From Pseudomonadota bacterium (GTDB lineage: Bacteria > Pseudomonadota > Gammaproteobacteria > Burkholderiales > Burkholderiaceae_B): a DNA stretch of 6,509 nt. Each line of letters starts with the position of its first letter. The stretch's first letter is position 1. The notes under the pieces were generated by a model. That model saw nothing but the letters and a program-made list of their open reading frames with translations, made no database searches and was not told the DNA's origin. Shown here piece by piece: positions 1 to 6,249 of the stretch. Position numbers and translations under genes: made by a program. The DNA is taken from assembly GCA_023389535.1 (NCBI GenBank), contig JAEWEH010000154.1, positions 1-6,509 on the forward strand. Direction: 5' to 3'.

Positions 1-82
1 CACGAAACCGGACTGTAGTGCTGCCGTAGCACGAGACGGCTTCACGGGCCGGCGCAGACAGCTATTTACCTTGCTTGTCCGC

Positions 83-97
83 ATCAGTTAAAGTGAT
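83..97. promoter_or_regulatory. LysR-type dyad (ATC-N9-GAT) upstream of the quinol oxidase operon
   Basis: The bases ATCAGTTAAAGTGAT form an imperfect palindrome: six of seven pairs around the central A are complementary. They fit the ATC-N9-GAT form of the LysR-family operator, with the T-N11-A core nested inside. The site ends 63 bases before the oxidase start codon. LysR-type control of cio operons (CioR) has been described in Pseudomonas, which makes a regulator site here plausible, but no regulator gene is visible in the window. I see no convincing -35/-10 pair nearby; TTGCTT at 71-76 followed by GATATG at 95-100 is the best available and is weak. Short dyads of this kind can occur by chance. 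Confidence 0.3.
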
Positions 98-146
98 ATG
101 GCGCCACGGAGCCGATGCCTGTCTCGCTTTGGCCGAACGCGCAATC

Positions 147-151
147 AGGAG
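147..151 (+). promoter_or_regulatory. Ribosome binding site of the quinol oxidase subunit I gene
   Basis: AGGAG lies nine bases before the ATG at 161. It supports that start, which also gives the conserved short N-terminus seen in this family. Confidence 0.7.
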
Positions 152-160
152 CGCTAAGGC

Positions 161-1594
161 ATGGATCTTGACGCATTGATGCTGGCCCGGATTCAATTCG
201 GCTTCACTATCTCGTTCCATATCATCTTTCCCGCGATCACGATCGGGCTGGCCAGCTACCTTGCCGTGCTGGAGGGCTGCTGGCTGAAGACCGGCGACAC
301 TGTCTACCGCGACCTCTACCATTTCTGGAGCAAGATCTTCGCCGTCAACTTCGGCATGGGCGTGGTGTCCGGCCTGGTCATGGCTTACCAGTTCGGCACC
401 AATTGGAGCTATTTTTCTGACTTTGCCGGCAGCGTCACCGGTCCCTTGCTGGCCTATGAAGTCCTGACCGCCTTCTTTCTCGAGGCCGGCTTCCTGGGGG
501 TCATGCTATTTGGGTGGTCGCGCGTAGGGCCCGGCCTGCACTTCTTTTCCACCATCATGGTCGCACTGGGCACCTTGCTTTCGGCCACCTGGATATTGGC
601 GTCCAATAGCTGGATGCAGACGCCCGCCGGCTATGAGATCGTCAACGGTCAAGTCGTCCCCACCGGTTGGATGGCGGTCATATTCAATCCTTCTTTCCCG
701 TATCGGCTGGTACACATGGGCATGGCGGCCTTTCTGGCCACCGCTTTGATGGTCGCCGCTTCAGCAGGCTGGCACCTGTTGCGCCGCAATGACATACCGG
801 CAGTCCGGACAATGCTGTCCATGGCGATGTGGATGCTGCTGTTCGTCGCTCCGTTGCAAGCTGTCGTTGGCGACTTCCATGGACTCAATACATTGAAGCA
901 TCAGCCAGCCAAGATCGCCGCAATAGAAGCTCACTGGGAAAACGAACCGGGGCAGGGCTCCCCGCTTACCCTCATAGGCTGGCCCGACATGGAGGCCGAA
1001 ACGACTCATTTCGCGCTCGAAGTGCCCAGGCTGGGCAGCCTTATCCTGACCCATAGCTGGGACGGAGAAATCCCGGCGCTGAAAGATTTCCCCAAGGCGG
1101 ATCGCCCAAACGCCACCGTGGTGTTCTGGTCTTTCCGCGTCATGGTGGGCCTGGGCCTGCTGATGATCGCCCTGGCGGCATGGGCGGGCTGGGAACGCAA
1201 GCGCGGGCGGCTTTACAGTTCGCGGCCCTTGCTGCGTTTCGCGTTGTACATGGGCCCGGCGGGCCTGGTCGCGATGCTGGCCGGCTGGTTCACCACTGAG
1301 ATCGGTCGTCAACCTTGGGTGGTGTATGGGGTCATGCGCACCGCCGATGCGGTGTCGCCACATGGCGCGTTCGAGGTCGGCCTGACGCTGGTATTGTTCG
1401 TTGTGATCTATTTCATCGTGTTTGGCGCGGGCACCGTCTACATTTTGCGCCTGATACGCAAAGGGCCGGCGCCGTTCGCGCCGACCGCGCCTGTCGAAGG
1501 CGGCCCGGGCGAAGCGCATACGCCCAGCCGCCCGATGTCGGCGGCGACCGAAGGCGAGACGCCGCCGGCGTCTCCAGTTCTGAACAAAGGGTGA
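161..1594 (+). CDS. cioA: Cytochrome bd-type (cyanide-insensitive) ubiquinol oxidase subunit I
   Basis: This is the haem-bearing subunit of an inner-membrane quinol oxidase that reduces oxygen to water with electrons from ubiquinol. The 477-residue protein is hydrophobic with about nine membrane segments. Haem-ligand positions known from E. coli CydA are present: His20, His185, Met328 in FWSFRVMVG and Glu380 before GRQPW, plus Glu100 and Glu108 of the proton path. Lys251 and Glu256 in the QPAKIAAIEAHWE motif match the quinol-binding residues. The segment between that motif and FWSFR is roughly 60 residues shorter than in E. coli CydA, so this is the short Q-loop form typical of CIO oxidases. 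The last 45 residues or so (from about 433) are a Pro/Gly/Ala/Glu-rich tail after the final membrane segment. The stop codon lies six bases upstream of the next gene. The symbol cydA is also used for this family. Confidence 0.96.
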   Translation: MDLDALMLARIQFGFTISFHIIFPAITIGLASYLAVLEGCWLKTGDTVYRDLYHFWSKIFAVNFGMGVVSGLVMAYQFGTNWSYFSDFAGSVTGPLLAYEVLTAFFLEAGFLGVMLFGWSRVGPGLHFFSTIMVALGTLLSATWILASNSWMQTPAGYEIVNGQVVPTGWMAVIFNPSFPYRLVHMGMAAFLATALMVAASAGWHLLRRNDIPAVRTMLSMAMWMLLFVAPLQAVVGDFHGLNTLKHQPAKIAAIEAHWENEPGQGSPLTLIGWPDMEAETTHFALEVPRLGSLILTHSWDGEIPALKDFPKADRPNATVVFWSFRVMVGLGLLMIALAAWAGWERKRGRLYSSRPLLRFALYMGPAGLVAMLAGWFTTEIGRQPWVVYGVMRTADAVSPHGAFEVGLTLVLFVVIYFIVFGAGTVYILRLIRKGPAPFAPTAPVEGGPGEAHTPSRPMSAATEGETPPASPVLNKG

Positions 1595-1599
1595 GCGGC

Positions 1600-2607
1600 A
1601 TGGGGATAGATCTGGCCCTGATCTGGGCAATCATCATTCTTTTCGGCATCCTGATGTACGTCATCATGGACGGCTTCGATCTGGGCATAGGGATCCTGTT
1701 TCCTTTTGTGCCCGCCAAAGAAGACCGCGATGCCATGATGAACACGGTGGCGCCGGTCTGGGATGGCAATGAAACCTGGCTGGTATTGGGCGGTGCAGGC
1801 CTGTTGGCTGCCTTCCCGCTGGCCTATTCGGTGATCCTCAGTGCATTCATGCTGCCGCTCATCTTCATGCTGCTCGGCCTGATCTTTCGCGGCGTCGCCT
1901 TTGAATTCCGTTTCAAGGCTTCCGAATCGCACCGCCACTGGTGGGATAAAGCATTTATATTCGGATCTTTCAGCGCCACCTTTTTCCAGGGTGTCACGCT
2001 GGGCGCCTATATGCACGGCGTCCAGGTTGTCGACCGAGCCTATGCGGGCGGCCCTCTGGACTGGATCACGCCTTTTTCCCTCTTTACCGGCCTGGGGCTG
2101 CTGGTGGCTTATGCGTTGTTGGGATGCACCTGGCTGATCTTCAAGACAGAAGGCCTGTTGCACGACCGGATGCTGGAACTGGCTCGGCCACTGGTCTGGA
2201 CGCTGCTGGGGGTCATTGCAATCATCAGCGTGTGGACCCCGCTGACGCACGGCGCCATTGCCGAGCGCTGGTTCAGCCTGCCGAATTTCTTCTGGTTCGT
2301 GCCTGTGCCGGCGCTGGTCCTGCTTGTTGCGTATTATTTGCTGCATCTATTGCCGCGCCAGCCCCATGCGGGGCCCTTCGTGCTCACCTTATGCTTGATA
2401 TTCCTCGGTTATAGCGGCCTGGGAATCAGCGTGTGGCCCTACATCATTCCACCTGGCATTTCAATCTGGGACGCCGCCGGCCCGGCGCAAAGCCAAGGCT
2501 TCGCGCTAGTGGGAGCCTTGCTGATCATACCGATGATCCTGATGTACACGGCATGGGCCTATTATGTGTTCCGCGGCAAGGTGGTGGTCGGCGAGGGCTA
2601 CCATTGA
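1600..2607 (+). CDS. cioB: Cytochrome bd-type ubiquinol oxidase subunit II
   Basis: This 335-residue, highly hydrophobic protein is the second structural subunit of the oxidase and pairs with subunit I in the inner membrane. The N-terminus carries the family signature YVIMDGFDLGIGILFPF (residues 20-36), followed by VWDGNETWL at 53-61, whose Asp and Glu are conserved in CydB. I chose the ATG at 1600: AAGG at 1587-1590 sits nine bases upstream and the protein then begins MGIDLALIWA, the usual start. A GTG at 1591 in the same frame would overlap the subunit I stop, but leaves no room for a ribosome site. The length is at the short end of the CydB range, as is common for CIO-type enzymes. The TGA overlaps the next ATG. 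Confidence 0.96.
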   Translation: MGIDLALIWAIIILFGILMYVIMDGFDLGIGILFPFVPAKEDRDAMMNTVAPVWDGNETWLVLGGAGLLAAFPLAYSVILSAFMLPLIFMLLGLIFRGVAFEFRFKASESHRHWWDKAFIFGSFSATFFQGVTLGAYMHGVQVVDRAYAGGPLDWITPFSLFTGLGLLVAYALLGCTWLIFKTEGLLHDRMLELARPLVWTLLGVIAIISVWTPLTHGAIAERWFSLPNFFWFVPVPALVLLVAYYLLHLLPRQPHAGPFVLTLCLIFLGYSGLGISVWPYIIPPGISIWDAAGPAQSQGFALVGALLIIPMILMYTAWAYYVFRGKVVVGEGYH

Positions 2608-2747
2608 TGGCTACCGATACTCGCCGGCCATGGTTGAAGCGTCTGGCATGGCTGGTGGCCATCTGGGCGGCAAGTGTGTCACTGCTCGCCGTGGTGGCGT
2701 ACTTGCTGCGCCTGATCATGAATGCGGTCGGCATGACGGCGGGCTAA
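2607..2747 (+). CDS. DUF2474 family small membrane protein, putative accessory subunit of the bd-type oxidase
   Basis: This 46-residue peptide begins at an ATG sharing its A with the TGA of subunit II (TGATG), an arrangement that suggests translational coupling. GAGGG at 2593-2597 gives a ribosome site nine bases upstream. The sequence has a basic start (Arg6, Arg7, Lys11, Arg12) and then one hydrophobic helix from about residue 13 to 40, so the N-terminus probably faces the cytoplasm. The RLAWLVAIWAASV segment fits DUF2474, a family typically found directly after CIO-type oxidase genes. By position, size and topology it resembles CydX or CydH, small peptides that stabilise other bd oxidases. 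That functional parallel is inference, since DUF2474 is not sequence-related to CydX as far as I can judge. Confidence 0.85.
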   Translation: MATDTRRPWLKRLAWLVAIWAASVSLLAVVAYLLRLIMNAVGMTAG

Positions 2748-2766
2748 TACCTTAACAGAGCGCTTA

Positions 2767-2787
2767 TTGCTTGCATAGTGCAAGCAA
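2767..2787. repeat. Perfect 9-bp inverted repeat after the oxidase operon
   Basis: TTGCTTGCA and TGCAAGCAA are separated by TAG and are exact reverse complements. The repeat begins 20 bases after the DUF2474 stop. It is not a standard intrinsic terminator because no T-run follows on either strand. It may be an operator dyad for the downstream dehydrogenase gene or an mRNA 3'-end hairpin. The remaining gap up to 3020 contains no gene that I can support and no clear sigma-70 promoter. Confidence 0.5.
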
Positions 2788-3010
2788 GGGAAAGCAAAAG
2801 TAGCCGCGCGCCCGGCGCTTCGGTCCGCCCGATCAAGCCGCGTGCCGGACAGCGGCGGCGGGGTGCCAGAGCGCTGTTGCAAATGCATACTTTTGCGGCC
2901 TCCAGACCCGACGAATCTCCGAATTAAAAAACGCGCGGCGGGGTTAGCATCCATAAGCTTGCTGCGTGTTCGCAAACGGGCGGGCCAAGTGCGGCAGGAT
3001 TTCTATGGAC

Positions 3011-3014
3011 GGAG
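3011..3014 (+). promoter_or_regulatory. Ribosome binding site of the PQQ-type dehydrogenase gene
   Basis: GGAG lies six bases before the ATG at 3021. A second ATG follows at once at 3024, nine bases from the site, so the true first residue could be either methionine. Confidence 0.65.
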
Positions 3015-3020
3015 ACAACC

Positions 3021-4283
3021 ATGATGATCAAAAAGCATATCTTGGCGGTAGCGGCCGGTCTGGCCGTAGGGACGGGCGCCGGCGCCTGCTGGGCCCAGGA
3101 TAACGTGCAGAAATTGATGAACATGAGCACGACCGGCGCATCGCTGGAAGTGGAAAGCATTCCTCAGACCGGACCGCGCGCCGACGCCATCAAGCGCAAT
3201 CTCGAAAGTGTCAAACTGCCTTCCGGATTCAAGATTGCCTTGTACGCGATGGTGCCCGACGCACGCCATATGGCGGTCGGTCCATCGACCGGCGTGGTGT
3301 TCGTGGGAACGCGCAAGACGGCCATATGGTCCGTCACGGATCGCACCAAAAGCCGTGTCGCAGACGACGTCAAGCGTTTTGCGCCGTCCGTTTCCTTGAA
3401 GGTACCGAACGGTCTGTGTTTTTCCCCCGACGGCTTTTTATACAGCGTCGAGCACAATCGCGTGCTGGTTTTTCCCGCAGCCGAATTCTTCTATGAAGGC
3501 CCGGACGTTGCCGCGGGCATTGTCGTACCGCAAGGCGAATTGATCCCGACCACGGAAGAAAGCTTCAATCATGGCGCGCGCACCTGCCGCATCGGCCCCG
3601 ACAAGAAGCTCTACATCACTATGGGCAATCCTTTCAACGTACCACCCAAGGACAAGCTGGATCTTTACAACAAGGTGGGGATGATGGGCATCATCCGCAT
3701 GGATACGGACGGGAAGAACCGGGAAGTGTATGCGCATGGCGTGCGAAATTCCGTGGGGGTGGCGTTCAATCCCAAAGATCAGACCCTATGGTTCACCGAT
3801 AACCAGGTCGATGGCATGGGAGACGACATCCCCCCGGGAGAGCTCAACCGCGCGACCGAGGCGGGGCAGAATTTCGGCTTTCCTTATTACGGTGGCGGTG
3901 ATGTCAGAACAGTGGAATACAAAGACGACACCGTGCCGGCCGATGTCGTGTTCCCGCAAGTGGAGATGGACGCCCATGCCGCCGACCTGGGGCTGACCTT
4001 CTACAGCGGGCAGATGTTTCCCGAGAAATATCGCGGCGGCGTGTTCTCGGCGCAACATGGCTCGTGGAACCGGACCAAGCCGATAGGCGCTCGCGTCATG
4101 TTTACATCGCTGAAAGAAGACGGCACAGCGGACAAGACGGAAGTCTTTGCCGATGGCTGGCTCAGCCCGAATAACGAATATCTCGGCCGTCCGGTAGACG
4201 TCGCCCTATTGCCGGATGGGTCCTTGCTGGTGTCGGATGACTATGCAGGCGCCATCTATCGGATATCCTATGACGGCAACTAG
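3021..4283 (+). CDS. Periplasmic PQQ-dependent sugar/sorbosone dehydrogenase family protein (beta-propeller)
   Basis: This 420-residue secreted protein belongs to the soluble glucose/sorbosone dehydrogenase group (COG2133-like, six-bladed beta-propeller). A signal peptide covers residues 1-25, with a likely cut at CWA/QDN; Cys23 does not sit in a proper lipobox. Blade-type motifs repeat along the chain: NGLCFSPDGFLY (130-141), CRIGPDKKLYITMGN (189-203), RNSVGVAFNPKDQTLWFTD (242-260) and PVDVALLPDGSLLVSDDYAG (391-410). His184 in SFNHGAR and Arg242 in VRNSVG correspond by motif context to the catalytic His and a PQQ-contacting Arg of soluble glucose dehydrogenase, an assignment made by eye. The substrate cannot be read from the sequence. 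PQQ use is the family expectation, but some relatives lack demonstrated activity. No PQQ biosynthesis gene lies in the window. The 3' end overlaps the cytochrome c gene by 14 bases, which suggests that the cytochrome is its electron acceptor. Confidence 0.88.
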   Translation: MMIKKHILAVAAGLAVGTGAGACWAQDNVQKLMNMSTTGASLEVESIPQTGPRADAIKRNLESVKLPSGFKIALYAMVPDARHMAVGPSTGVVFVGTRKTAIWSVTDRTKSRVADDVKRFAPSVSLKVPNGLCFSPDGFLYSVEHNRVLVFPAAEFFYEGPDVAAGIVVPQGELIPTTEESFNHGARTCRIGPDKKLYITMGNPFNVPPKDKLDLYNKVGMMGIIRMDTDGKNREVYAHGVRNSVGVAFNPKDQTLWFTDNQVDGMGDDIPPGELNRATEAGQNFGFPYYGGGDVRTVEYKDDTVPADVVFPQVEMDAHAADLGLTFYSGQMFPEKYRGGVFSAQHGSWNRTKPIGARVMFTSLKEDGTADKTEVFADGWLSPNNEYLGRPVDVALLPDGSLLVSDDYAGAIYRISYDGN

Positions 4284-4629
4284 CCCTGCGGTATCGAGGG
4301 CGGGCAGGGGGGCCGCCGCAGTGGCGTGGGCATTGGCGCTGGTCTGCGGCGGTTCGTGGGCGGCCGACCTTGCCGCGGGGAAGGCCAAGGCAGGCCAATG
4401 CGCCGTCTGCCATGGGCCGCGCGGCATCGCAACGCTGCCCGATGCGCCCAATCTTGCCGGCCAGAACGAAATCTACCTGGCGAAAGCCTTGCGGGATTTC
4501 AAATCAGGCGCAAGGAAAAACGAGATGATGAATATGATGGCCGATGGGCTGTCGGAGCAGGACATCGACAATCTTGCAGCCTATTACCAGAGCATAGAAA
4601 TCGTGCTGAAGGAAGACATGCCGCAATAG
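4270..4629 (+). CDS. Secreted monohaem class I cytochrome c (c553/c4-like)
   Basis: This 119-residue protein has a signal peptide, with basic residues Arg10 and Arg13, a hydrophobic core and a likely cut after SWA at residue 31. The mature protein is therefore about 88 residues. The single haem-binding site is CAVCH at 44-48, followed by PNLAGQNEIYLAKALRDFKSG (60-80), the pattern of c553-type proteins and of one half of cytochrome c4. The sixth haem ligand should be one of the methionines at 86-90 ahead of the GLSEQDIDNLAAYY motif (93-106). The ATG lies inside the end of the dehydrogenase gene in another frame, with only GGA at 4261-4263 as a ribosome site, so translation probably depends on the upstream gene. 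The likely role is to carry electrons from that dehydrogenase to the respiratory chain, inferred from gene order. Confidence 0.9.
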   Translation: MTATSPAVSRAGRGAAAVAWALALVCGGSWAADLAAGKAKAGQCAVCHGPRGIATLPDAPNLAGQNEIYLAKALRDFKSGARKNEMMNMMADGLSEQDIDNLAAYYQSIEIVLKEDMPQ

Positions 4630-4661
4630 AAAAAGTGCGCGCCGGCAAGCCGGCGCGTGCT
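4630..4661 (-). terminator. Rho-independent terminator of the azurin gene
   Basis: A GC-rich hairpin has arms CGCGCCGGC (4638-4646) and GCCGGCGCG (4649-4657), which extend outward through two G-T wobbles and two further pairs to 4634 and 4661. Read on the minus strand it is followed by five Ts (A-run 4630-4634). It starts 22 bases after the azurin stop. No T-run follows on the plus strand, so it should be weaker for the convergent cytochrome transcript. Confidence 0.8.
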
Positions 4662-4683
4662 GATACAACCCGGAGCCGGAAGC

Positions 4684-5133
4684 TTAGCTTGACAGTTTCA
4701 ACGTGCCCGTCATGATCGCCGAGTGGCCCGGGAACGAGCAGAAGAAAACGTAGTTTTCGTTCGCCGCGAGCTTGGACGTATCGAAAGTGACCGAATCGGA
4801 TTCCCCGCCGCCTATGATCTTGGTATGCGCGATGACACGAGCGTCGTCGGGTTTGACGTAGTCCTTGTCCAGGCCAGCCGCCATGCCGTCAGTGACCACG
4901 CCTTGCTTGTCCGCTTCCTTGGTCAGGACCCAGTTGTGGCCCATCGCGTTCTTCGGCAATTGGCCCACGTGCTTGAGGTGGACGGTGTATTCCTTGCAGC
5001 TTTTGTCCACGACCATCTCTTTGGTATTGAACTGCATGGCGTCGTTGCTATCGATGGTGACCTCACACTCCGCCGCCAGTGCGGGCAGGGTCATGGCCGA
5101 TAGCAGGGCGGCAAAAACGACTTTGGCAAGCAT
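4684..5133 (-). CDS. azu: Azurin, periplasmic type I (blue) copper electron carrier
   Basis: This is a small periplasmic blue-copper protein that shuttles single electrons, classically to or from cytochromes c and nitrite reductase. The 149-residue precursor has a 20-residue signal peptide ending in ALA; the mature protein starts AECEV and has 129 residues, the normal azurin length. In mature numbering the copper ligands fall exactly where expected: Gly45, His46, Cys112, His117 and Met121. Cys3 and Cys26 form the usual disulfide pair. MGHNWVLTK and FFCSFPGH are hallmark motifs, and overall similarity is closest to Bordetella/Alcaligenes azurins as I recall them. The start at 5133 is supported by GGAG six bases upstream and by the signal peptide. 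An in-frame upstream extension to 5184 would spoil that signal. Transcription is convergent with the cytochrome c gene, and control by oxygen is suggested by the box at 5227-5240. Confidence 0.97.
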   Translation of the reverse strand: MLAKVVFAALLSAMTLPALAAECEVTIDSNDAMQFNTKEMVVDKSCKEYTVHLKHVGQLPKNAMGHNWVLTKEADKQGVVTDGMAAGLDKDYVKPDDARVIAHTKIIGGGESDSVTFDTSKLAANENYVFFCSFPGHSAIMTGTLKLSS

Positions 5134-5198
5134 AATGTTCTCCAAAAAGTGATAAAAACCGGGGCATTGCGGCACCTGCCACATTGCCCTATGCTGCT

Positions 5199-5204
5199 AT
5201 TTGA
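5199..5204 (-). promoter_or_regulatory. Candidate -10 element of the azurin promoter
   Basis: On the minus strand TCAAAT matches four of six TATAAT positions. It lies exactly 22 bases from the FNR/ANR box, the class II activator geometry. A start site near 5192 would leave a leader of about 58 bases. The hexamer alone is weak; the spacing is what supports it. Confidence 0.5.
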
Positions 5205-5226
5205 CCGCATGGGCTTCCGATAGGTC

Positions 5227-5240
5227 TTGACCTGCATCAA
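5227..5240 (-). promoter_or_regulatory. FNR/ANR-type box controlling azurin
   Basis: On the minus strand the site reads TTGATGCAGGTCAA, nine of the ten conserved bases of TTGAT-N4-ATCAA. Its centre would lie at -41.5 from a start site near 5192, the standard position for FNR/ANR activation at low oxygen. ANR control of azurin is known in Pseudomonas aeruginosa. The site is symmetric and also lies about 124 bases upstream of the pirin start, but I see no well-spaced -10 in that direction. Confidence 0.7.
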
Positions 5241-5345
5241 AGAAGCCCTATTTACATCGATTCAAGATGTATTTTGCCGGGTACGCATGGCGGCCGGACA
5301 GCAACTGCAAGGCTGCCAGCAATACACATGCCCGAGCCTCGCTTC

Positions 5346-5351
5346 AAGGAG
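5346..5351 (+). promoter_or_regulatory. Ribosome binding site that decides the pirin start
   Basis: AAGGAG lies six bases before GTG 5358. The in-frame ATG at 5328 has only AAGG 15 bases upstream, so the GTG is the better start. Confidence 0.55.
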
Positions 5352-5357
5352 CCATTG

Positions 5358-6230
5358 GTGCTAGACATACTCATAGAACCGCGTCGCCGCAATATCGGCG
5401 CATTCGAAGTGGATCGAGTCCTTCCTTATGCCAAACGCCGGATGGTGGGGCCGTTCATTTTTTTCGACCGCATGGGGCCGCAAACGCTGCAAGCGCCCAT
5501 ACCGCGTCACGCGGATGTCCGGCCTCATCCCCACATAGGGCTGTCTACCGTCACGTATCTGTTCGAGGGCCGCCTGACGCATCGGGACAGTCTCGGTGTC
5601 GAACAGGTCATCACCCCGGGCGCACTGAATTGGATGACCGCCGGCGCGGGGATCAGCCATTCAGAACGCTTTGACGATATGCGTAGCGAGGGTGGCAGCT
5701 TCGATGGCATCCAGGCGTGGGTCGCCGTGCCCGAAGAACACGAAGAGGACTTACCGTCTTTTGACCATCATACCGTGGACAGCCTGCCGCAGTTTACCGA
5801 CACTGGGGTAGCGGGGCGTCTTATCGCCGGAAGCGCATACGGACTGACGAGCCCGGCCAAAGTGCATTCACCGCTTTTCTATCTGGATGTCGAGCTGCAG
5901 CCAGGCGCCCGGCTGGCGCTGCCCGGCGACTATTCCGAACGCGCGGTTTATGTGGTGCGAGGCAGCGTCGATATCGATGGCCGGAATTACCAGGCAGGTC
6001 AGATGCCGGTATTCGCCTCGGGCCAGACGCCGGTTGTGACCGCGCAGAGCAGTTCGCGCGTGATGCTATTGGGCGGCGAACCGCTGGGTCCGCGCCATAT
6101 CTGGTGGAACTTCGTGTCGTCCCGCAAGGAACGCATCGAGCAAGCCAAGGCGGACTGGCAGGCAGGCCGGATAGCATTGCCTGCACAGGACAGCGCGGAA
6201 TTCATTCCGCTGCCCGACGCCGCCGCGTAG
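5358..6230 (+). CDS. Pirin family protein (bicupin)
   Basis: Starting at GTG 5358 the protein has 290 residues, the usual pirin length. The N-terminal pirin cupin (about residues 15-125) includes RRMVGPFIFFDRMGP (27-41), RPHPHIGLSTVTYLFEG (55-71) and AGAGISHSER (95-104). The expected iron ligands are His57, His59, His101 and Glu103, almost identical in number to human pirin (56, 58, 101, 103), which supports this start. The C-terminal cupin runs from about 170 to 270 and ends in the typical HIWWNFVSSRKERIEQAKADW. An ATG at 5328 would add ten residues that are not usual for the family. Bacterial pirins bind iron, and some show quercetin dioxygenase activity; the role here is unknown. The gene is divergent from azurin and convergent with the MBL-fold gene, so it is probably transcribed alone. 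Confidence 0.9.
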   Translation: MLDILIEPRRRNIGAFEVDRVLPYAKRRMVGPFIFFDRMGPQTLQAPIPRHADVRPHPHIGLSTVTYLFEGRLTHRDSLGVEQVITPGALNWMTAGAGISHSERFDDMRSEGGSFDGIQAWVAVPEEHEEDLPSFDHHTVDSLPQFTDTGVAGRLIAGSAYGLTSPAKVHSPLFYLDVELQPGARLALPGDYSERAVYVVRGSVDIDGRNYQAGQMPVFASGQTPVVTAQSSSRVMLLGGEPLGPRHIWWNFVSSRKERIEQAKADWQAGRIALPAQDSAEFIPLPDAAA

Positions 6231-6249
6231 TGCTTGATTCGACGGCTGG

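Noticed and set aside
18..32. Small hairpin GTGCT-GCCGT-AGCAC
   Set aside because: A 5-bp stem without a T-run is expected by chance, and there is no tRNA or terminator context.
69..82. 14-base match CCTTGCTTGTCCGC shared with bases 4901-4914 inside azurin
   Set aside because: One copy is coding sequence for the azurin ADKQG segment; a single 14-base match in a window of this size can arise by chance and the flanks differ.
1..91. Open frame of 29 codons from the left edge (frame 2) ending in TAA at 89-91, and an open minus-strand frame with a GTG near 45
   Set aside because: Too short, with no recognisable protein signature or ribosome site; either could be the edge of a neighbouring gene, but nothing here supports it.
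761..1630. Minus-strand open frame of 289 codons opposite subunit I
   Set aside because: The translation is rich in Arg, His and Gln with no recognisable domain, and it mirrors a well-identified gene; it is a typical antisense shadow in GC-rich DNA.
1438..2346. Minus-strand open frame of 302 codons opposite subunit II
   Set aside because: Gln/His/Arg-rich translation without motifs, fully explained as the antisense of a conserved membrane protein gene.
2842..3024. Possible 60-residue plus-strand gene in the gap before the dehydrogenase
   Set aside because: No ribosome site, no family resemblance, basic composition, and it runs over the dehydrogenase ribosome site.
4630..4661. The hairpin as a terminator for the cytochrome c gene on the plus strand
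   Set aside because: No T-run follows on the plus strand; only the minus-strand reading gives hairpin plus TTTTT.
5133..5184. Upstream in-frame start for azurin adding 17 residues
   Set aside because: The extension would put non-signal residues ahead of a good signal peptide, and the ribosome site GGAG fits the start at 5133.
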